64,000 nucleotides of DNA from Inia geoffrensis (taxonomy: Eukaryota > Chordata > Mammalia > Artiodactyla > Iniidae), in assembly GCA_036417435.1 (NCBI GenBank), contig CM070910.1, forward strand, positions 79,654,784 to 79,718,783, read 5' to 3'. How positions within the stretch are numbered: position 1 is the first letter of the stretch; each line of letters starts with the position of its first letter. Below, piece after piece: positions 1 to 13,811 of the stretch. Made by a program: the position numbers and the translations under genes. Below the pieces are notes generated by a model. The model saw only the letters and a program-made list of their open reading frames with translations, did not search any database and was not told the origin of the DNA.

Positions 1-396
1 GTGATATTTCATTATACAAAAGAAGCACAAGGTCTTTATCCATTTTTTTCTGTCCAGGATATATAAGTTGTACTGTAGTGGACATTGCTGAAAACACATC
101 AGTCCTAAATATTGGGGTGGCTGTGTCTTCCTCCTTTAAATTTTCCTAAGCTATAGGGCCATAAGTGGAAGTGCCTTAGGCTCTGTGGCTTTGATTTTTA
201 GATGTTTCAGGAAACACCATACACATCTCCACAGTACTCATTGGCAATTTACATCCCGCCAATCAGCATAACCAAGTTCCTTGTACTCCATGGCCAGTCC
301 TGTCTCTCGGGATTTTACACTTTTTTCAGACGACACTTTAAAGCGGTGGGAAGTGAGACTTCATTGTAGTGCAAATTTCCATTACAGGCTTGTTTG
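1..396 (-). repeat. Partial satellite unit, window edge
   Basis: The window opens inside the L1-derived half of a unit, near the stretch corresponding to the end of L1 ORF2. It continues to the palindrome at 397. It is recognisable by its match to 1031-1419 and to 19,099-19,494. Confidence 0.9.
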
Positions 397-1419
397 TTGG
401 CCAAGAAGAGTGTATGCGTTTTTTCTGGAATATATTCAGGAAAAAAAACATACGCCCTTTTTGGCTAAGTGTATCATTGTCAAAGTGCTGCCTCTTTTCG
501 TTTACTTTCAGAGCAATTTTAATCTACCACCGGTAATCTGTTTTCTGCAATTCTGCCTCGCGTTCAAGTCCTCTTCACAGCCTTCCTTCAATATATTTTT
601 GGATGATAGGGGTCATGTGTAATTGTGCAGGATTGTGAATTACAGTGTTCAAAAAGCTCCTTTTTTTAACTAGCTTCCTTGTGAGCTGACTGCAAAACCG
701 AAGAATTGCTTCAGGCCCTAACCTGGTTCTGGCAAGGCACGCTGAGACTTTGGTGAATTCTTCTCCCTCGTGGGAAATCAGGGTTCAATGTGCCCGTCCA
801 AACACATAGAGTTAGTCCCTCATTGGATCTCCTTATTCCTGGTCATCTTCTACAGAAATTACTAACTGTGACACAGTTCATGTGGAGCCGTGTTTATACT
901 CCCGGTATTAGTGATATGTTGTGATGTTTCTTTTTCTGTGTGACTTATTTCACTTAGAAGCATTGTACCTACATCCACTGATTATGCTGCTACTGGTCTG
1001 TGGCCATTGATTTCATTGTTGAGTGATATTCCATTGTAGGTATGTACCACAACTGCTATATGCATTTTTCTCTTTCTGGGCTATTGAAGTTGTACCATAG
1101 TCAAGGTTCGCGTAAACAGAGCAGCCCCAAACTTTGGTGTGGCTTTGTCTTTTTCATTTAAATTTTCCGAATCTATAGCACCATAAGTGGAAGTGCCCTA
1201 GGCTCTCTAGCTTGTTTTTTTCTTTGTTCCAGGAAACACCATACAGTTCTCCAGAGTGGCTGTTGGCACATTACATCCCGCCCATCAGCATAACAAGGCT
1301 GCCGGTTCTCCATGGCCTGTCCTGCCTCTCTGAATTTTCCACTTTTTTCGGACGGCCCTTTAGAGCGGTGGGAAGTCAGACTTCTTTTTACTGCAGATTT
1401 CCATTGCAGGCTTGCTTGG
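397..1419 (-). repeat. Satellite unit with about 710-bp internal deletion
   Basis: This palindrome-to-palindrome interval is only 1,023 bp. Sequence runs normally to about 873 (the segment ending 'attactaactgtg') and then jumps to the L1 3'-UTR part beginning 'acagttcatg'. Roughly 710 bp spanning part of the unplaced half and the L1 3' end are missing. The palindrome is decayed on both arms without compensating changes. The same shortened unit exists at 19,495-20,517. Confidence 0.9.
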
Positions 1420-3152
1420 TTGGGCAGAAACGGCATATGCTTTTTTTCTTGAATATATTCAGGAAAAAACACATATGCCCTCTTTGGCCAAGTGCATCAT
1501 TTTCGAAGTGCTGCCTCTTTTCCTATGCTTTCAGAGCAATTCTTATCTACCACCTGATATCTATTTTCTGCAATTCTGCCTCGTGTTCAAGTCCTCTTCA
1601 GAGCCTTCCTTCAATAAATTTTTGGATGATAGGGGACATTTGTAACTCTGCAGGATTGTGAATTACAGTGCCCCAAATCTCCTTTTGTCAACTCGCTTTC
1701 TTGTGTGCTGACCGCAAAGCCGAAGAATTGCTTCAGGCCCTAATCTCGTTCCACAACGGCATGCTGAGCTTTTGGGGAATTCTTCTTCCTGGAGGGAAAT
1801 CAGAGTTCAATGTGCCCGTCTAAACACATAGAGTTAGTAGCTCATTGGTTGTCCTTATTCCTGTTCATCTTTTGCAGAAATTGCACACTGTGCCAAACGA
1901 GAAGTTAAAGGCCCGGACTCTCAAAGTGTGGAGAGGGTTAATAAAATATCTGGAACGTCGAATAAGAGTACTAGGGGTCGAAAATGGCGATGGGCTTTAG
2001 AAAGTTTGCCTGGTGACTTGGTGGACCATATTCTGGGTTTTCCATGCATATTTTAGCTGAAGGATAAATCCCTTAAACCTGGAAATTTGGGAACCATGGA
2101 ATGGGAACCATTCACCATTACGTCAAATGATCTGCATTCCCTCAACAATCCTATTAGCCCCAAGTGTCCAGCCTTATCTCTTCCCCAGCTGTGAATGTAG
2201 AGGTGGTAAATCCAAGATTCCTCACAAGCCCTGAAGGACTTATTTAAGAATTCCTCTCTATTTCACAGTCTTTGTGTTTTGTTTTTCAAATTTATTTGTA
2301 TAAGAGGAGTTATCTTATTTTCACTGTTGTGTTTATGCTGCTGTACACAAATGATTTTCTTATGGAGGCCTATAAATGTATGGGTTTTAAGTTTCTTCAT
2401 AGTCAGGTATATTCCTAGGTTTTGAATACGGGGTGTTGAGTCCATTTGGTTAAGCAACGAGTAGGTCTTTTCTAATATATATTTGGCTTGTGGAATGGTA
2501 TCTGTCCTAATGTCAACCTCTGGTTCTATGCAGCCTCCCCACTCTCCTTTCCCCTTAAGCAAGCATAAGTTTCTTTTGTAAATGGAGACTCTGTTGTGTT
2601 TTGTAATGCAGTTCATGCGTAGCCGTGTTTACATTCCCGGTCTTAGTGATAACTTATGATGTTTCTTTTTTTGTGTGACTTATTACACGTAGAATCATCG
2701 TACCGAAATCCACTCATTATGCTGCTACTGGTCTGTTGCCATTGATTTCATTGTTGAGTGACAGTCCATTGTAGGTATGTACCACAACTTCTACATCTAT
2801 TTTTCTCTTTCTGGGCTATTGAAGTTGTACCATAGTCAATGTTCCCGTACACAAAGCAGCCCCAAACTTTGGTGTGGCTGTGTCCTTTTCATTTAAATTT
2901 TCCGAATCTATAGCACCATAAGTAGAACTGCCCTAGGCTCTCTGGCTTGGTTTCTTCTTTGTTCCAGGAAACACCGTACACTTCTCCAGAGTGGCTGTTG
3001 GCAATTTACATCGCCCACATCAGCATAACAAGGCGGCCGGTACTTCATGGCCTGTCCTGCCTTTCTGGATTTTACACTTTTTTCGGGTGGCCCTTTTGAG
3101 TGGTGGAAGTGAGACTTTATTTTAGTGTGGTTTTCCATTGAGGCTTGCTTGG
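1420..3152 (-). repeat. Satellite unit, 1,733 bp, decayed palindrome
   Basis: Full-length unit. Its palindrome carries several uncompensated differences (for example GGGCAGAAACGG in the left arm). It also lacks one base in the L1-derived stretch around 2,582, where 'aatggagactc' replaces 'aatgtgagactc'. Confidence 0.9.
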
Positions 3153-4885
3153 TTGGCCAAAAAGGGCGTATGCGTTTTTTCCTGAATATATTCAGGAAAA
3201 AACGCATACGCCCTTTTTGGCCAAGTGCAGCACTGTCAAACTGCTGCCGCTTTTCTACGTTTTCAGAGCAATTCTTATCTACCCCCTGATATCTGTTTAC
3301 TGCAATTCTGCGTCGTGTTAAGTCCTCTTCACAGCCTTCCTTCAATAAATTTTTGGATGATAGGGGTCATTTGGAACTCTGCCGGATTGTGAGTTACAGT
3401 GCAAAAAATCTCCTTTTCTCAACTCGCTTTCTTGTGAGCTGACCGCAAACCCGAAGATTTGCTTCAGTCCCTAATCTCATTCAGGAATGGAACGCTGAGC
3501 CTTTGGTGAATTCTTCTTCCTGTAGGGAAATTAGAGTGCAATGTGCCGGTCCAAACACATCGAGTTAGCAGCTAATTGGTTCTCCTTATTCCTGATCCTC
3601 TTCTACAGAAATTGAAAACTGTGCGAAACAAGAGATCAAAGGCAGTGACTCTCCAAGTGGGGAGAATGTTAATATAGCATCTGGAACGGCGAACTCGAGT
3701 ACCAGGGTGCGAAAATGGCGATGAGTTTTAGAAATTTTGCCTGATCACTTTGTGGACCATATTCTGGGTTTTCCATGCATATTTTAGCTGAAGGATAAAT
3801 CCCTTAAACGTGGAGATTTGGGACCCGTTGAATGGGAACTATGCACAATTACCTCAAAGGGTCTGCATTCCCTCACCAATAGTATCAGCCCCAAGTGTCC
3901 AGCCTTATCTCTCCCACAGCTGTGATGTAGAGGTGGTAAATCCAAGATTTCTCACAAGCCCTCAAGGACTTATTTAAGAATTTCTCTCTATTTCACAGTC
4001 CTTGTGTTTTCTTTTTTAAATTTATTTTTATAAGGGGATTTAGCTTATTTACACTGCCGTGTGTATGCTGCTGTACACAAATGATTTTCTTATGTAGACC
4101 TATAAATGTATGGGTTTTAATTTTCTTCATAGTCAGGTATATTCCTAGGTTTTGAATACGGGGTGTTGAGTCCATTTGGTTGAGCGAGGAGTAGGTCTTG
4201 TCTAATATATATTTGGCTTATGGAATGGTATCTGTCCTAATGTTAACCTCTGGTTTTATGCAGCCTCCCCACTCTCCTTTCCCCTTAAGCAAGCCTAAGT
4301 TTCTTTTGTAAATGTGAGACTCTGTTGTGTTTTGAAATGCAGTTCACACGTAGTCGTGTTTACATTCCCGGTATTAGTGATATCTTATGATGTTTCTTTT
4401 TCTGTGTGACTTATTTCACTTAGAATCATCGTAACTAAATCCACTCATTATGCTGCTATTGGTCTGTTGCCATTGATTTCATTGTTGAGTGATATTCCAT
4501 TGTAGGGATGTACCACAACTTCTATATCCATTTTTCTCTTTCTGGGCTATTGAAGTTGTACCATAGTCAAGGTTCCCGTACACAGAGCAGCCCCAAACTT
4601 TGGTGTGGCTGTGTCTTTTTCATTTAAATTTTCCGAATCTATAGCACCATAAGTGGAAGTGCCCTAGGCTCCCTAGCTTGGTTTTTTCTTTGTTCCAGGA
4701 AACACCATCCACTTCTCCAGAGTGGCTGTTGGCGATTTACATCCCGCCCATCAGCATAACAAGGCTGCCGGTTCTCCATGGCCTGTCCTGCCTCTCTGGA
4801 TTTTACACTTTTTTCGGCGGGCCCTTTTGATCGGTGGGAAGTGAGACTTCCTTGTAGTGCGGATTTCCATTGCAGGCTTGCTTGG
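3153..4885 (-). repeat. Satellite unit, 1,733 bp, perfect palindrome
   Basis: The palindrome at 3153-3224 is perfect over 72 bp, the only fully symmetric one in the left block. The rest of the unit is close to the right-array consensus (inverted). Confidence 0.92.
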
Positions 4886-6621
4886 TTGGCCAAAAAGGGC
4901 GTATGCGTTTTTTCCTGAATATATTCAGGGAAAAACGCATACGCCCTTTTTGGCCAAGTGCATCACTGTCGAACTGCTGCCTCTTTTCCTACGCTTTCAG
5001 AGCAATTCTTATCTACCCCCTGATATCAGTTTTCTGCAATTCGGCGTCCTATTCAAGTCCTCTTTACAGCCTTCCTTCAACAAATTTTTGGATGATAGGG
5101 GTCTTTTGGAACTCCGCAGGATTGTGAGTTACAGTGCCAAAAATCTCCTTTTCTCAACTCGCTTTCTTGTGAGCTGACCGAAAACCTGAAGAATTGCTTC
5201 AGGCCCTAATCTCGTTCTGGCATGGCACGCTGAGCCTTTGGTGAATTCTTCTTCCTGGAGGGAAATAAGAGTTCAATGTGCCCCTTCAAACGCAGAGTTA
5301 CTCGCTCATTGGTTCTCCTTATTTCTGTTCATCTACCGCAGAAATTGCAAACTGTGCCAAACGAGAGGTTAAAAGCACAGACTCTCCAAGTGGGGAGAGT
5401 GTTACTAACGCATCTGGAACGGTGAACTCGAGTACCAGGGGACGAAAATGGTGATGAGTTTTAGAAATATTGCCTGGTCACTTGGTGGACGATATTCTGG
5501 GTTTTCCATTCATATTTTACCTGAAGGATAAATCCCTTAAACCTGGAGATTTGGGACCCTTGAAAGGGAACCATGCACCATTACATCAAAGGGTCTGCAT
5601 TCTCTCACCAAACCTCACCAATCCTATCAGCCCCAAGTGTCCAGCCTTATCTCTCCCCCAGCTTTGGATGTAGAGGTGGTAAATCCAAGATTCCTCAAAA
5701 GCCCTGAAGGACTTATTTAAGAATTTCTATTTCCCAATTTTTGTGTTTTGTTTTTAAAATTTTTTTATAAGGGATTTTAGCTTATTTTCACTGCTGTGTT
5801 TATGCTGTGGTACACACATTATTTTCTAATGGAGACCTGTAAATATATGGCTATTAAGATTCTTCATAGTCATGTATATTCCTAGGTTTTGAATACAGGG
5901 TGTTGAGTCCATTTGGTTGAGCAAGGAGTAGGTCTTGTTTAATATATATTTGGCTTATGGAATGGTTTATGGACTAACGTCAACCTCTGGATTTATGCAG
6001 CCTCCCCACTCTCCTTTCCCCTTAAGCAAGCATAAGTTTCTTTTGTAAATGTGAGACTCTGTTGTGTTTTGAAATGCAGTTCATGCGTAGTCGTGTTTAC
6101 ATTCCCAGTATTAGTGATATCTTATGATGTTTCTTTTTCTGTGTGACTTATTTCACTTAGAATCATCGTACATAAATCCACTCATTATGCTGCTACTGGC
6201 CTGATGCAATTGATTTCATTGTTGAGTGATATTCCATTGTAGGGATGTACCAAAACTTCTATATCCATTTTTCTCTTTCTCGGCTATTGAAGTTGTACCA
6301 TAGTAAAGATTCCCGTAAACAAAGCAGACCCAAGTTTTGGTGTGGCTGTGTCTTTTTCATTTAAATTTTCCGAATCTATAGCACCATAAGTGGAAGTGCC
6401 CTAGGCTCTCTAGCTTGGTTTTTTCTTTGTTCCAGGAAACACCATCCAGTTCTCCAGAGTGGCTGTTGGCAATTTACATCCCGCCCATGAGCATAACAAG
6501 GCTGCCGGTTCTCCATGGCCTCTCGTCCTCTCTGGATTTTACACTTTTTTCGGACTGCCCTTTTGATCGGTGGGAAGTGAGACTTCATTGTGGTGCGGAT
6601 TTCCATTGCAGGGTTGCTTGG
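4886..6621 (-). repeat. Satellite unit, 1,736 bp
   Basis: The length equals the modal unit of the right array. The palindrome has one mismatch (CAGGGAAAAA in the right arm). The first 955 bp are duplicated at 23,984-24,938. Confidence 0.92.
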
Positions 6622-8353
6622 TTGGCCAAAAAGGGCGTATGCGTTTTTTCCTGAATATATTCAGGAAAAAACGCATAGGCCCTTTTTGTCCATGTGCATC
6701 ACTGTCGAACTGCTGCCTCTTTTCCTACGATTTCAGAGCAATTCTTATCTACCACCTGATATCTGTTTTCTGCAATTCTGTGTCGTGTTCAAGTGCTCTT
6801 CACAGTCTTCCTTCAATAAATTTTTGGATGATAGGTGTCATTTGGAACTCCGAAGGATTGTGAGTTACAGTGCCAAAAATCTCCTTTTCGCAACTCGCTT
6901 TCTTGTGAGCTGACCGAAAACCCGAATAATTGCTTCAGGCCCTAATCTCTTTCCGGCATGGCACGCTGAGCCTTTGGTGAATTTTTCTTCCTGTACAGAA
7001 ATCAGAGTAAAATGTGCCCGCCCAAACACATCGAGTTAGCCGCTCATTGGTTCTCCTTATTCCTGATCATCTTCCACGGAAATTGCAAACTGTGCCAAAG
7101 AAGAGGTCAAAGGCACTGATTCTCTAAGTGGGGAGAATGTTAATATCGCATCTGGAAAGGCAAACTAGAGTGCCAGGGGGTGAAAATGGCGAAGAGTTTT
7201 AGAAATTTTGCCTCATCACTTCGTGGACCATATTCTGGGTTTTCCATGCGTATTTTGGCTGAAGTATAAATCCCTTAAACGTGGAGATTTGGGACACGTG
7301 GAATGGGAACCATGCACCATTACCTCAATGGGTCTGCATTCCATCACCAATAGTATCAGCCCCAAGTGTCCAGCCTTATCTCTCCCACAGCTGTGGATGT
7401 AGAGGTGGTAAATCCAAGATTTCTCACAAGACCTCAAGGACTTATTTAAGAATTTCTCTCTATTTCACAGTCCTTGTGTTTTGTTTTTCAAATTTATTTT
7501 TATAAGGGGATTTAGCTTATTTACACTGCTGTGTGTATGCTGCTGTACACAAGTGATTTTCTTATGGAGACCTATAAATGTATGGGTTTTAAGTTTCTTC
7601 ACAGTCAGGTATATTCCTAGGTATTGAATACGGGGTGTTGCGTCCATTTGGTTGAGCGAGGAGTAGGTCTTGTCTAATATATATTTCGCTTATGAAATGG
7701 TATCTGTCCTAATGTCAATCTCTGGTTTTATGCAGCCTCCCCACTCTCCTTTGACCTTAAGCAAGCATAAATTTCTTTTGTAAATGTGAGACTCTGTTGT
7801 GTTTTGAAATGCAGTTCATGCGTAGTCGTGTTTCCATTCCCGGTATTAGTGATATCTTATGATGTTTCTTTTTCTGTGTGACTTATTTCACTTAGAATCA
7901 TCGTAAGTAAATCCACTCATTATGCTGCTACTGGTCTGTGGCCATTGATTTCATTGTTGAGTGATATTCCATTGTAGGGATGTACCACAACTTCTATATC
8001 CATTTTTCTCTGGGCTATTGAAGTTGTACCATAGTCAAGGTTCCCGTACACAGAGCAGCCCCAAACTTTGGTGTGGCTCTGTCTTTTCCATTTAAATTTT
8101 CCGAATCTATAGCACCATAAGTGGAAGTGCCCTAGGCTCTCTAGCTTGGTTTTTTCTTTGTTCCAGGAAACACCATCCACTTCTCCAGAGTGGCTGTTAG
8201 CAATTTACATCCCGCCCATCAGCATAACAAGGCTGCCGGTTCTCCATGGCCTGTCCTGCCTCTCTGGATTTTACACTTTTTTCAGAGGGCCCTTTTGATC
8301 GGTGGGAAGTGAGACTTCCTTTTAGTGAGGATTTCCATTGCAGGCTTGCTTGC
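6622..8353 (-). repeat. Satellite unit, 1,732 bp
   Basis: The palindrome right arm carries a few differences (GCATAGGCCC, then TTTTTGTCCATG). The L1-derived half retains the poly-A signal region and is among the copies most similar to the right array. Confidence 0.92.
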
Positions 8354-10097
8354 TTGGCCAAAAAGTGCGTATGCGTTTTATCCTGAATATATTCAGGAAA
8401 AAACGCATATGCCCTTTTTGGCAAAGTGCATCACTGTCGAACTGCTGCCTCTTTTCCTACACTTTCAGAGCAATTCTTATCTACCCCCTGATATCAGTTT
8501 TCTGCAATTCTGCGTCCTATTCAAATCCGGTTTACAGCCTTCCTTCAATAAATTTTTGGATGATAGGGGTCTTTTGGAACTCTGCAGGATTGTGAGTTAC
8601 GGTGCCAAAAATCCCCTTTTCTCAACAATCTTTCTTGTGAGCTGACCGCAAACCTGAAGAATTGCTTCAGGCCCTAATCTCGTTCCGGCATGGCACGCTG
8701 AGCCTTTGGTGAATTCTTCTTCCTGGAGGGAAATCAGAGTTCAATGTGCCCGTCTAAACACATTGAGTTAGCCGCTCATTGGTTCTCCTTATTCCTGTTC
8801 ATCTTCCACAGAAATTGCAAAGTGTGCCAAACGAGAGGTTAAAGGCACAGACTCTCCAAGTGGGGAGAGTGTTACTAACGCATCTGCAACGGCAAACTTG
8901 AGTACCAGGGGGCGAAAATGGCGATGAGTTTTAGAAATTTTGCCTGGTCACTTGGTGGACGATGTTCTGGGTTTTCCATTCTTATTTTACCTGAAGGATA
9001 AGTCCCTTAAACCTGGAGATTTGGGACCTTTGGAAAGGGTACCATGCACCATTACATCAAAGGGTCTGCATTCTCTCACCAAACCTCACCAATCCTATCA
9101 GCCCCAAGTGTCCAGCCTTATCTCTCCCCCAGCTTTGGATGTAGAGGTGGTAAATCCAAGATTCCTCAAAAGCCCTGAAGGACTAATTTAAGAATTTCTC
9201 TCTATTTCTCAATTTTTGTGTTTTGTTTTTAAAATTTTTTTATAAGGGATTTTAGCTTATTTTCACTGCTGTGTGTATGCTCCTGTACACAAATGATTTT
9301 CTAATGGAGACCTGTAAAGATAGGGCTTTTAAGATTCTTCATAGTCAGGTATATTCCTAGGTTTTGAATACAGGGTGTTGAGTCCATTTGGTTGAGAAAG
9401 GAGTAGGTCTTGTCTAATATATATTTGGCTTATGGAATGGTTTCTGGACTAACGTCCACCTCTGGATTTATGCAGCCTCCCCACTCTCCTTTCTCCTTAA
9501 ACAAGCATAAGTTTCTTTTGTAAATGTGAGACTCTGTTGTGTTTTGTAATACAGTTCATGCGTAGCCATGTTTACAATACTGGAATTAGTGATATCTTAT
9601 GATGGTTCTTTTTCTGTGTGACTTATTTCACTTAGAATCATCGTACGTAAACCCACTCATTATGCTGCTACTGGCCTGATGCAATTGATTTCATTGTTCA
9701 GTGATATTCCATTGTAGGGATGTACCACAACTTCTATATCCATTTTTCTCTTTCTCGTCTACTGAAGTTGTACCATAGTCAAGATTCCCGTAAACAGAGC
9801 AGCCCCACGTTTTGGTGTGGCTGTGTCTTTTTCATTTAAATTTTCCGAATCTATAGCACCATAAGTGGAAGTGCCCTAGGCTCTCTAGCTTGGTTTTTTA
9901 TTTGTTTCAGGAAACACCATCCACTTCTCCAGAGTGGCTGTTGGCAATTTACATCCCACCCATCAGCATAACAAGGCTGCCGGTTCTCCCTGGTCTGTCC
10001 TGCTCGTCTGGATTTTACACTTTTTTCGGAGGGCCGTTTTGAGCGCTGGTAAGTGACACTTCATTGTAGTGTGGATTTCAGTTGCAGGCTTGCTTGG
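8354..10097 (-). repeat. Satellite unit, 1,744 bp
   Basis: Slightly long unit. The palindrome has scattered mismatches in both arms (AAAAAGTGCG; GCATATGCCC; GGCAAAG), none of them compensated on the other arm. Confidence 0.9.
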
Positions 10098-11837
10098 TTG
10101 GCCAAAAAGGGCGTATGCCTTTTTTCCTGAATATATTCAGGAAAAAACGCACATGCACTTTTTGGCCAAGTTTATCATTGTCGAAGTTCTGCCTCTTTTC
10201 CTATTTTTTCAGAGCAATTCCTATTTACCACCTGAAAACTTTTTCCTGCAATTCTGTCGCGTGCTCAGTTCCTCTTCACAGCCTTACTTCAGTATATTTT
10301 TGGATGATAGAGTTCATTTGTTACTCTGCATGTTTGTGAAGTACAGTGTTTTTAAGTTTTTTTCTCAACTAGCTTTCTCGTGATCTTACCACAATACAGC
10401 AGAATTGCTTCAGACCCTAATCTGTTTTCGGCATGGCATGATGTGCCTTTGGTGAATTCTTCTTCCTGGTTGGAAATCAGAGTTCAATGTGCCCGTTCAA
10501 ACACAGAGTTAGTTGCTCATTGGTTCTCCCTATTCCTGTTCACCTTCAGAAGAAATTGCGAACTTTGCCAAACAGGAGGTTAAACATTGTCTCTCATAAT
10601 GTGGAGAGAGATAGTAAAGCTTATGGAAAGGGGATCCCGAGTAACAGGGGGCAAAAACAGAGATGAGTGTTAGAAAATTTGCTCGATCACTTGTTTGACC
10701 ACAATTTGGGTTTCTCATGCATATTTTAACTGAAGGATGAATCCCTTAAACCTGGAGATTTGAAAGCCATGGAATGGGGACCATGCACTATTCCATCAAA
10801 GGGTCTTCATTCGCTCATGAAACCTCACCAATCCTATCAGCCCCAAGTGTCCGGCCTTGTATCTCCCCCAGCTGTGTATGTAGAGAGAAATCCAGGTTTC
10901 ATCACAAGCCCTGAATGAAAGATTTAAGAATTTTTCTCTATTTCACTGTTGTTGTGTTTTGCTTTTGCAATTTATTTTTATAATAGGATATAGCTAATTT
11001 TCACTGCTGTGTTTGTGCCGCTGTACACACACATGATTCTATTACAGCGACCTACAAATACATGGGTTTTAAGTTTCTTCGTGGTCAGGTATATTCCTAG
11101 GCAGTGAATACAGGGTGTCAAGTCCATTTCGTTGAGCAAGGTGTAGGTCTTGTCTAGTATATATTTGGCTTATGGAATGGTATCTGTACTAATTTCAACC
11201 TCTGCTCTTATACAGCCTCCAAACTCACCTTTTCCATTAAGCAACCTTAAGTTTCTTTGGTAAATGTGAGACTCTATTGTGTTTTGTCATACAGTTCATG
11301 TGTAGCCGTGTTTACATTCCGGTGTTAGTGATAACTTATGATGTTTCTTTTTCTGTGTGACTTATTTCACTTAGAATCATCGTACCTAAACCACTTATTA
11401 TGCTGCTACGGGCCTGGTGACATTATTTTCATTGCTGAGTAATATTCTATTGTACTTAAGTACCACAACTTCTATATCTATTTTTTCTCTTTCTGGGCTA
11501 TTGAAATTGTACAATAGTCGAGGTTCTTGTAAACAGGGCAGCCCCAAACTTTGGGGTGGCTGTGTCTTTTTCAGTTGAATTTTCCTAATCTGTAAGACCA
11601 TAAGTGGAAGTGCCCTCGGTCCTGTAGCTTGGTTTTTTATATGTTTCAGAAAACACCGTATACTTCTCCCGAGTGGCTGTTCGCAATTTATATCCCACCC
11701 AACAGCATAAAAAGGCTGCCTGTTCTCCACTTTCTGTCCTGCCTCTCTGGATTTTACAATTTTTTTCAGACAGCTCTTTTGAGCATTGGGACGTGAGACT
11801 TCATTGTAGTGCGGATTTCCATTGCAGGCTTTCTTGG
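10098..11837 (-). repeat. Satellite unit, 1,740 bp, diverged
   Basis: Noticeably more diverged than the units to its left. The palindrome reads GTATGCCTTTTTT on one side and GCACATGCAC on the other. The unplaced half has many substitutions but keeps colinearity. Confidence 0.88.
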
Positions 11838-13585
11838 TTGGCCAAAAAGGGCGTATGCATATTTTCCTGAATATAATCAGGAAAAAATGCATACGCTCTT
11901 TTTGGCCATGTGCATCACTGTTGAAGTTGTGCCTCTTTCCCTATGCTTTAAATGTAATTCCAATCTATCACTTGAAATCGCTTTCCTGCAATTCTCCCTC
12001 ACTTTCAAGTCTTCTTCACATCCTTACTTCAATATATTTCTGGATGATAGCAGTCATTTGTAACTCTGCTGTTTTGTGAATTACAGTTCCTCTGAGCTCC
12101 TTTTTTCAGCTCCCTTTCTTGTGAGCTGACTGAAAAACTGCAAGATTGCTTCAATCCATATTCTTGTTTTCAGGCGACTTGCTGAGCCTTTGGTTAATAC
12201 TTCTTCCTCATGTGAAATGAGAGTGAAATGTCCCCATCAAAGCCCTTACGGCTAATTTCATTGTTTCTCCCTCTTCCCATTCATCCTGTGTACTAATTGC
12301 AGACTGTGCAAAACAGAAAATTAAAGGCATTGACTATGCAAGTGGTGTGATTGTTAGTAAAGCGGCTGGAAGGTCGATCCTGTGAGCCAGTAGAGGAAAA
12401 ATGAGGTGCGTTTTAGAAACCTTTCCCAATCACATGGTATACCATCTGTTAGGTTTCTCATGCATGGTTTCGCTGTAAGAAGATTCCCTTAAACCTGGAG
12501 TGTTGTGACCCACGGAATGAGTAGCTTTAAGTATTGTATTAGAGGTTCGGCATTTGCTCACCAAAGCTAACCAATCCTCACAGCCCCATGTGTCCAGCCT
12601 TATGTCTTATCCAGCTATGGGTTTATATGTGATCAATCCACTTTGCATCACAGCCCCTGAATCAATTTTGTACGAGTGTTTCTCTCTTTCTTTGTCTCTG
12701 TGTTTTGTTTTTAAAATTTATTTTTATAATGGTGTTTAGCTGATTATCACTGCTGTGTTTGTGCCACTCTGCACACACTTGAGTCCCTTATGGAGATATA
12801 TCAATACATAGGTTTTAAGATTCCTACTACTCACATATATTCCTCTGTGGTGAATAGGGTGTGTTGAGGCCAGTTCATTGAGCAAGGTGTAGATCTTGTC
12901 TATTACGTATTTGGTTTATTGAATGGTATCTGTGTTCATTTCAAACTCTGATTTTATGCATCACCCCACCTCACCTTTCCCCTTAAGCTGACATAAGTGT
13001 GTTTTCTAAATGTGAGACACTCTTGTTTTGTAATTCAGTTGTTGTTCAGTCATATTTACATTCCCTCTATGAGTGATATCTTATGATATGTTTATTTTTC
13101 TGTGTGACTTAACTCAAGCAGTATCATCGAAACTCGATCCACTCTTTATGCTTCTACTAGCCTTATTACATTGATTTCACAGTGAAGAGATATTCCATTG
13201 TGCGTAAGTACCACACCTTCTTTATCCATTGTTCTCTTTCCTGGGATATTTAAGGTGTACTGAAGTCGAGGTTCTTGTAAACAGAGCAGCCCTAAACTTT
13301 GCTGTGCCTGTGTCTTTTTGATTTTTAGACTTCCCTAGATACACTCCTGTGATTGCAAGTGCCCTATGCTCTGTAGCTCTGCTTTTTAGATGATTTACAA
13401 ACCAGGATACACTTCTCCAGAGTGCCTCTTCTCAGTTTACACACAGCCCATCAGTGTATAAAGGCTGCCTGTTCTCCATGGCCTGTCCTGCATTTCTGCG
13501 TTTTACAATTTTTTCGGATGGCCCTTTTGACCGGTGGGAAATGAGACTTCTTTGGTGTGCAGATTTGCATTGCTTGCTTTCTTGG
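11838..13585 (-). repeat. Satellite unit, 1,748 bp, most diverged full unit
   Basis: The longest and most decayed complete unit. The palindrome centre itself is broken (GAATATAATC). It lies next to the end of the block, consistent with an unhomogenised edge monomer. Confidence 0.85.
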
Positions 13586-13686
13586 TTGCCCATAAAGTGC
13601 ATATGCGTGTTTTCCTGAATATATTCAGGAGAAAATGCATACGCCCTTTTTGGCCAACTGCACCATTTTAGAAACCCTGCCACCTT
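13586..13686 (-). repeat. Terminal partial satellite unit
   Basis: Contains a degraded palindrome (13,586-13,657, left arm GCCCATAAAGTGC) and about 29 bp after it that still follow the satellite. Similarity then stops around 13,686, which is the block boundary. Confidence 0.85.
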
Positions 13687-13811
13687 GGGCCTTGGGATGT
13701 AAGCAGAGTGCGAACTTTAGATGATTGATGCCGTCAGGGTCAGAAGCACTCACCAACGGCTTCCCTTAGGTTACATTTTAACTGTCATTGATAGATGATG
13801 TCAATAAAAAT
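13687..13811. other. Short spacer with no recognised feature
   Basis: About 125 bp of ordinary sequence between the end of the satellite and an L1 fragment. I see no coding potential or repeat family in it. Confidence 0.5.

Larger units (their letters stand above)
1..13686 (-). repeat. Left satellite block, about 1.74-kb units, diverged
   Basis: Tandem satellite. The same landmarks (palindrome, L1-derived half, unplaced half) recur with palindrome starts at 397, 1420, 3153, 4886, 6622, 8354, 10098, 11838 and 13586. Spacings are 1023, 1733, 1733, 1736, 1732, 1744, 1740 and 1748. Strand is given as the sense of the embedded L1. Units differ from each other far more than those of the right array do, and decay increases toward 13.6 kb, as expected at the edge of a satellite that is no longer homogenised. 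The block ends shortly after the palindrome of its last copy. I assign it to the common cetacean satellite from unit length and L1 content; the exact species is not determinable by eye. Confidence 0.93.
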
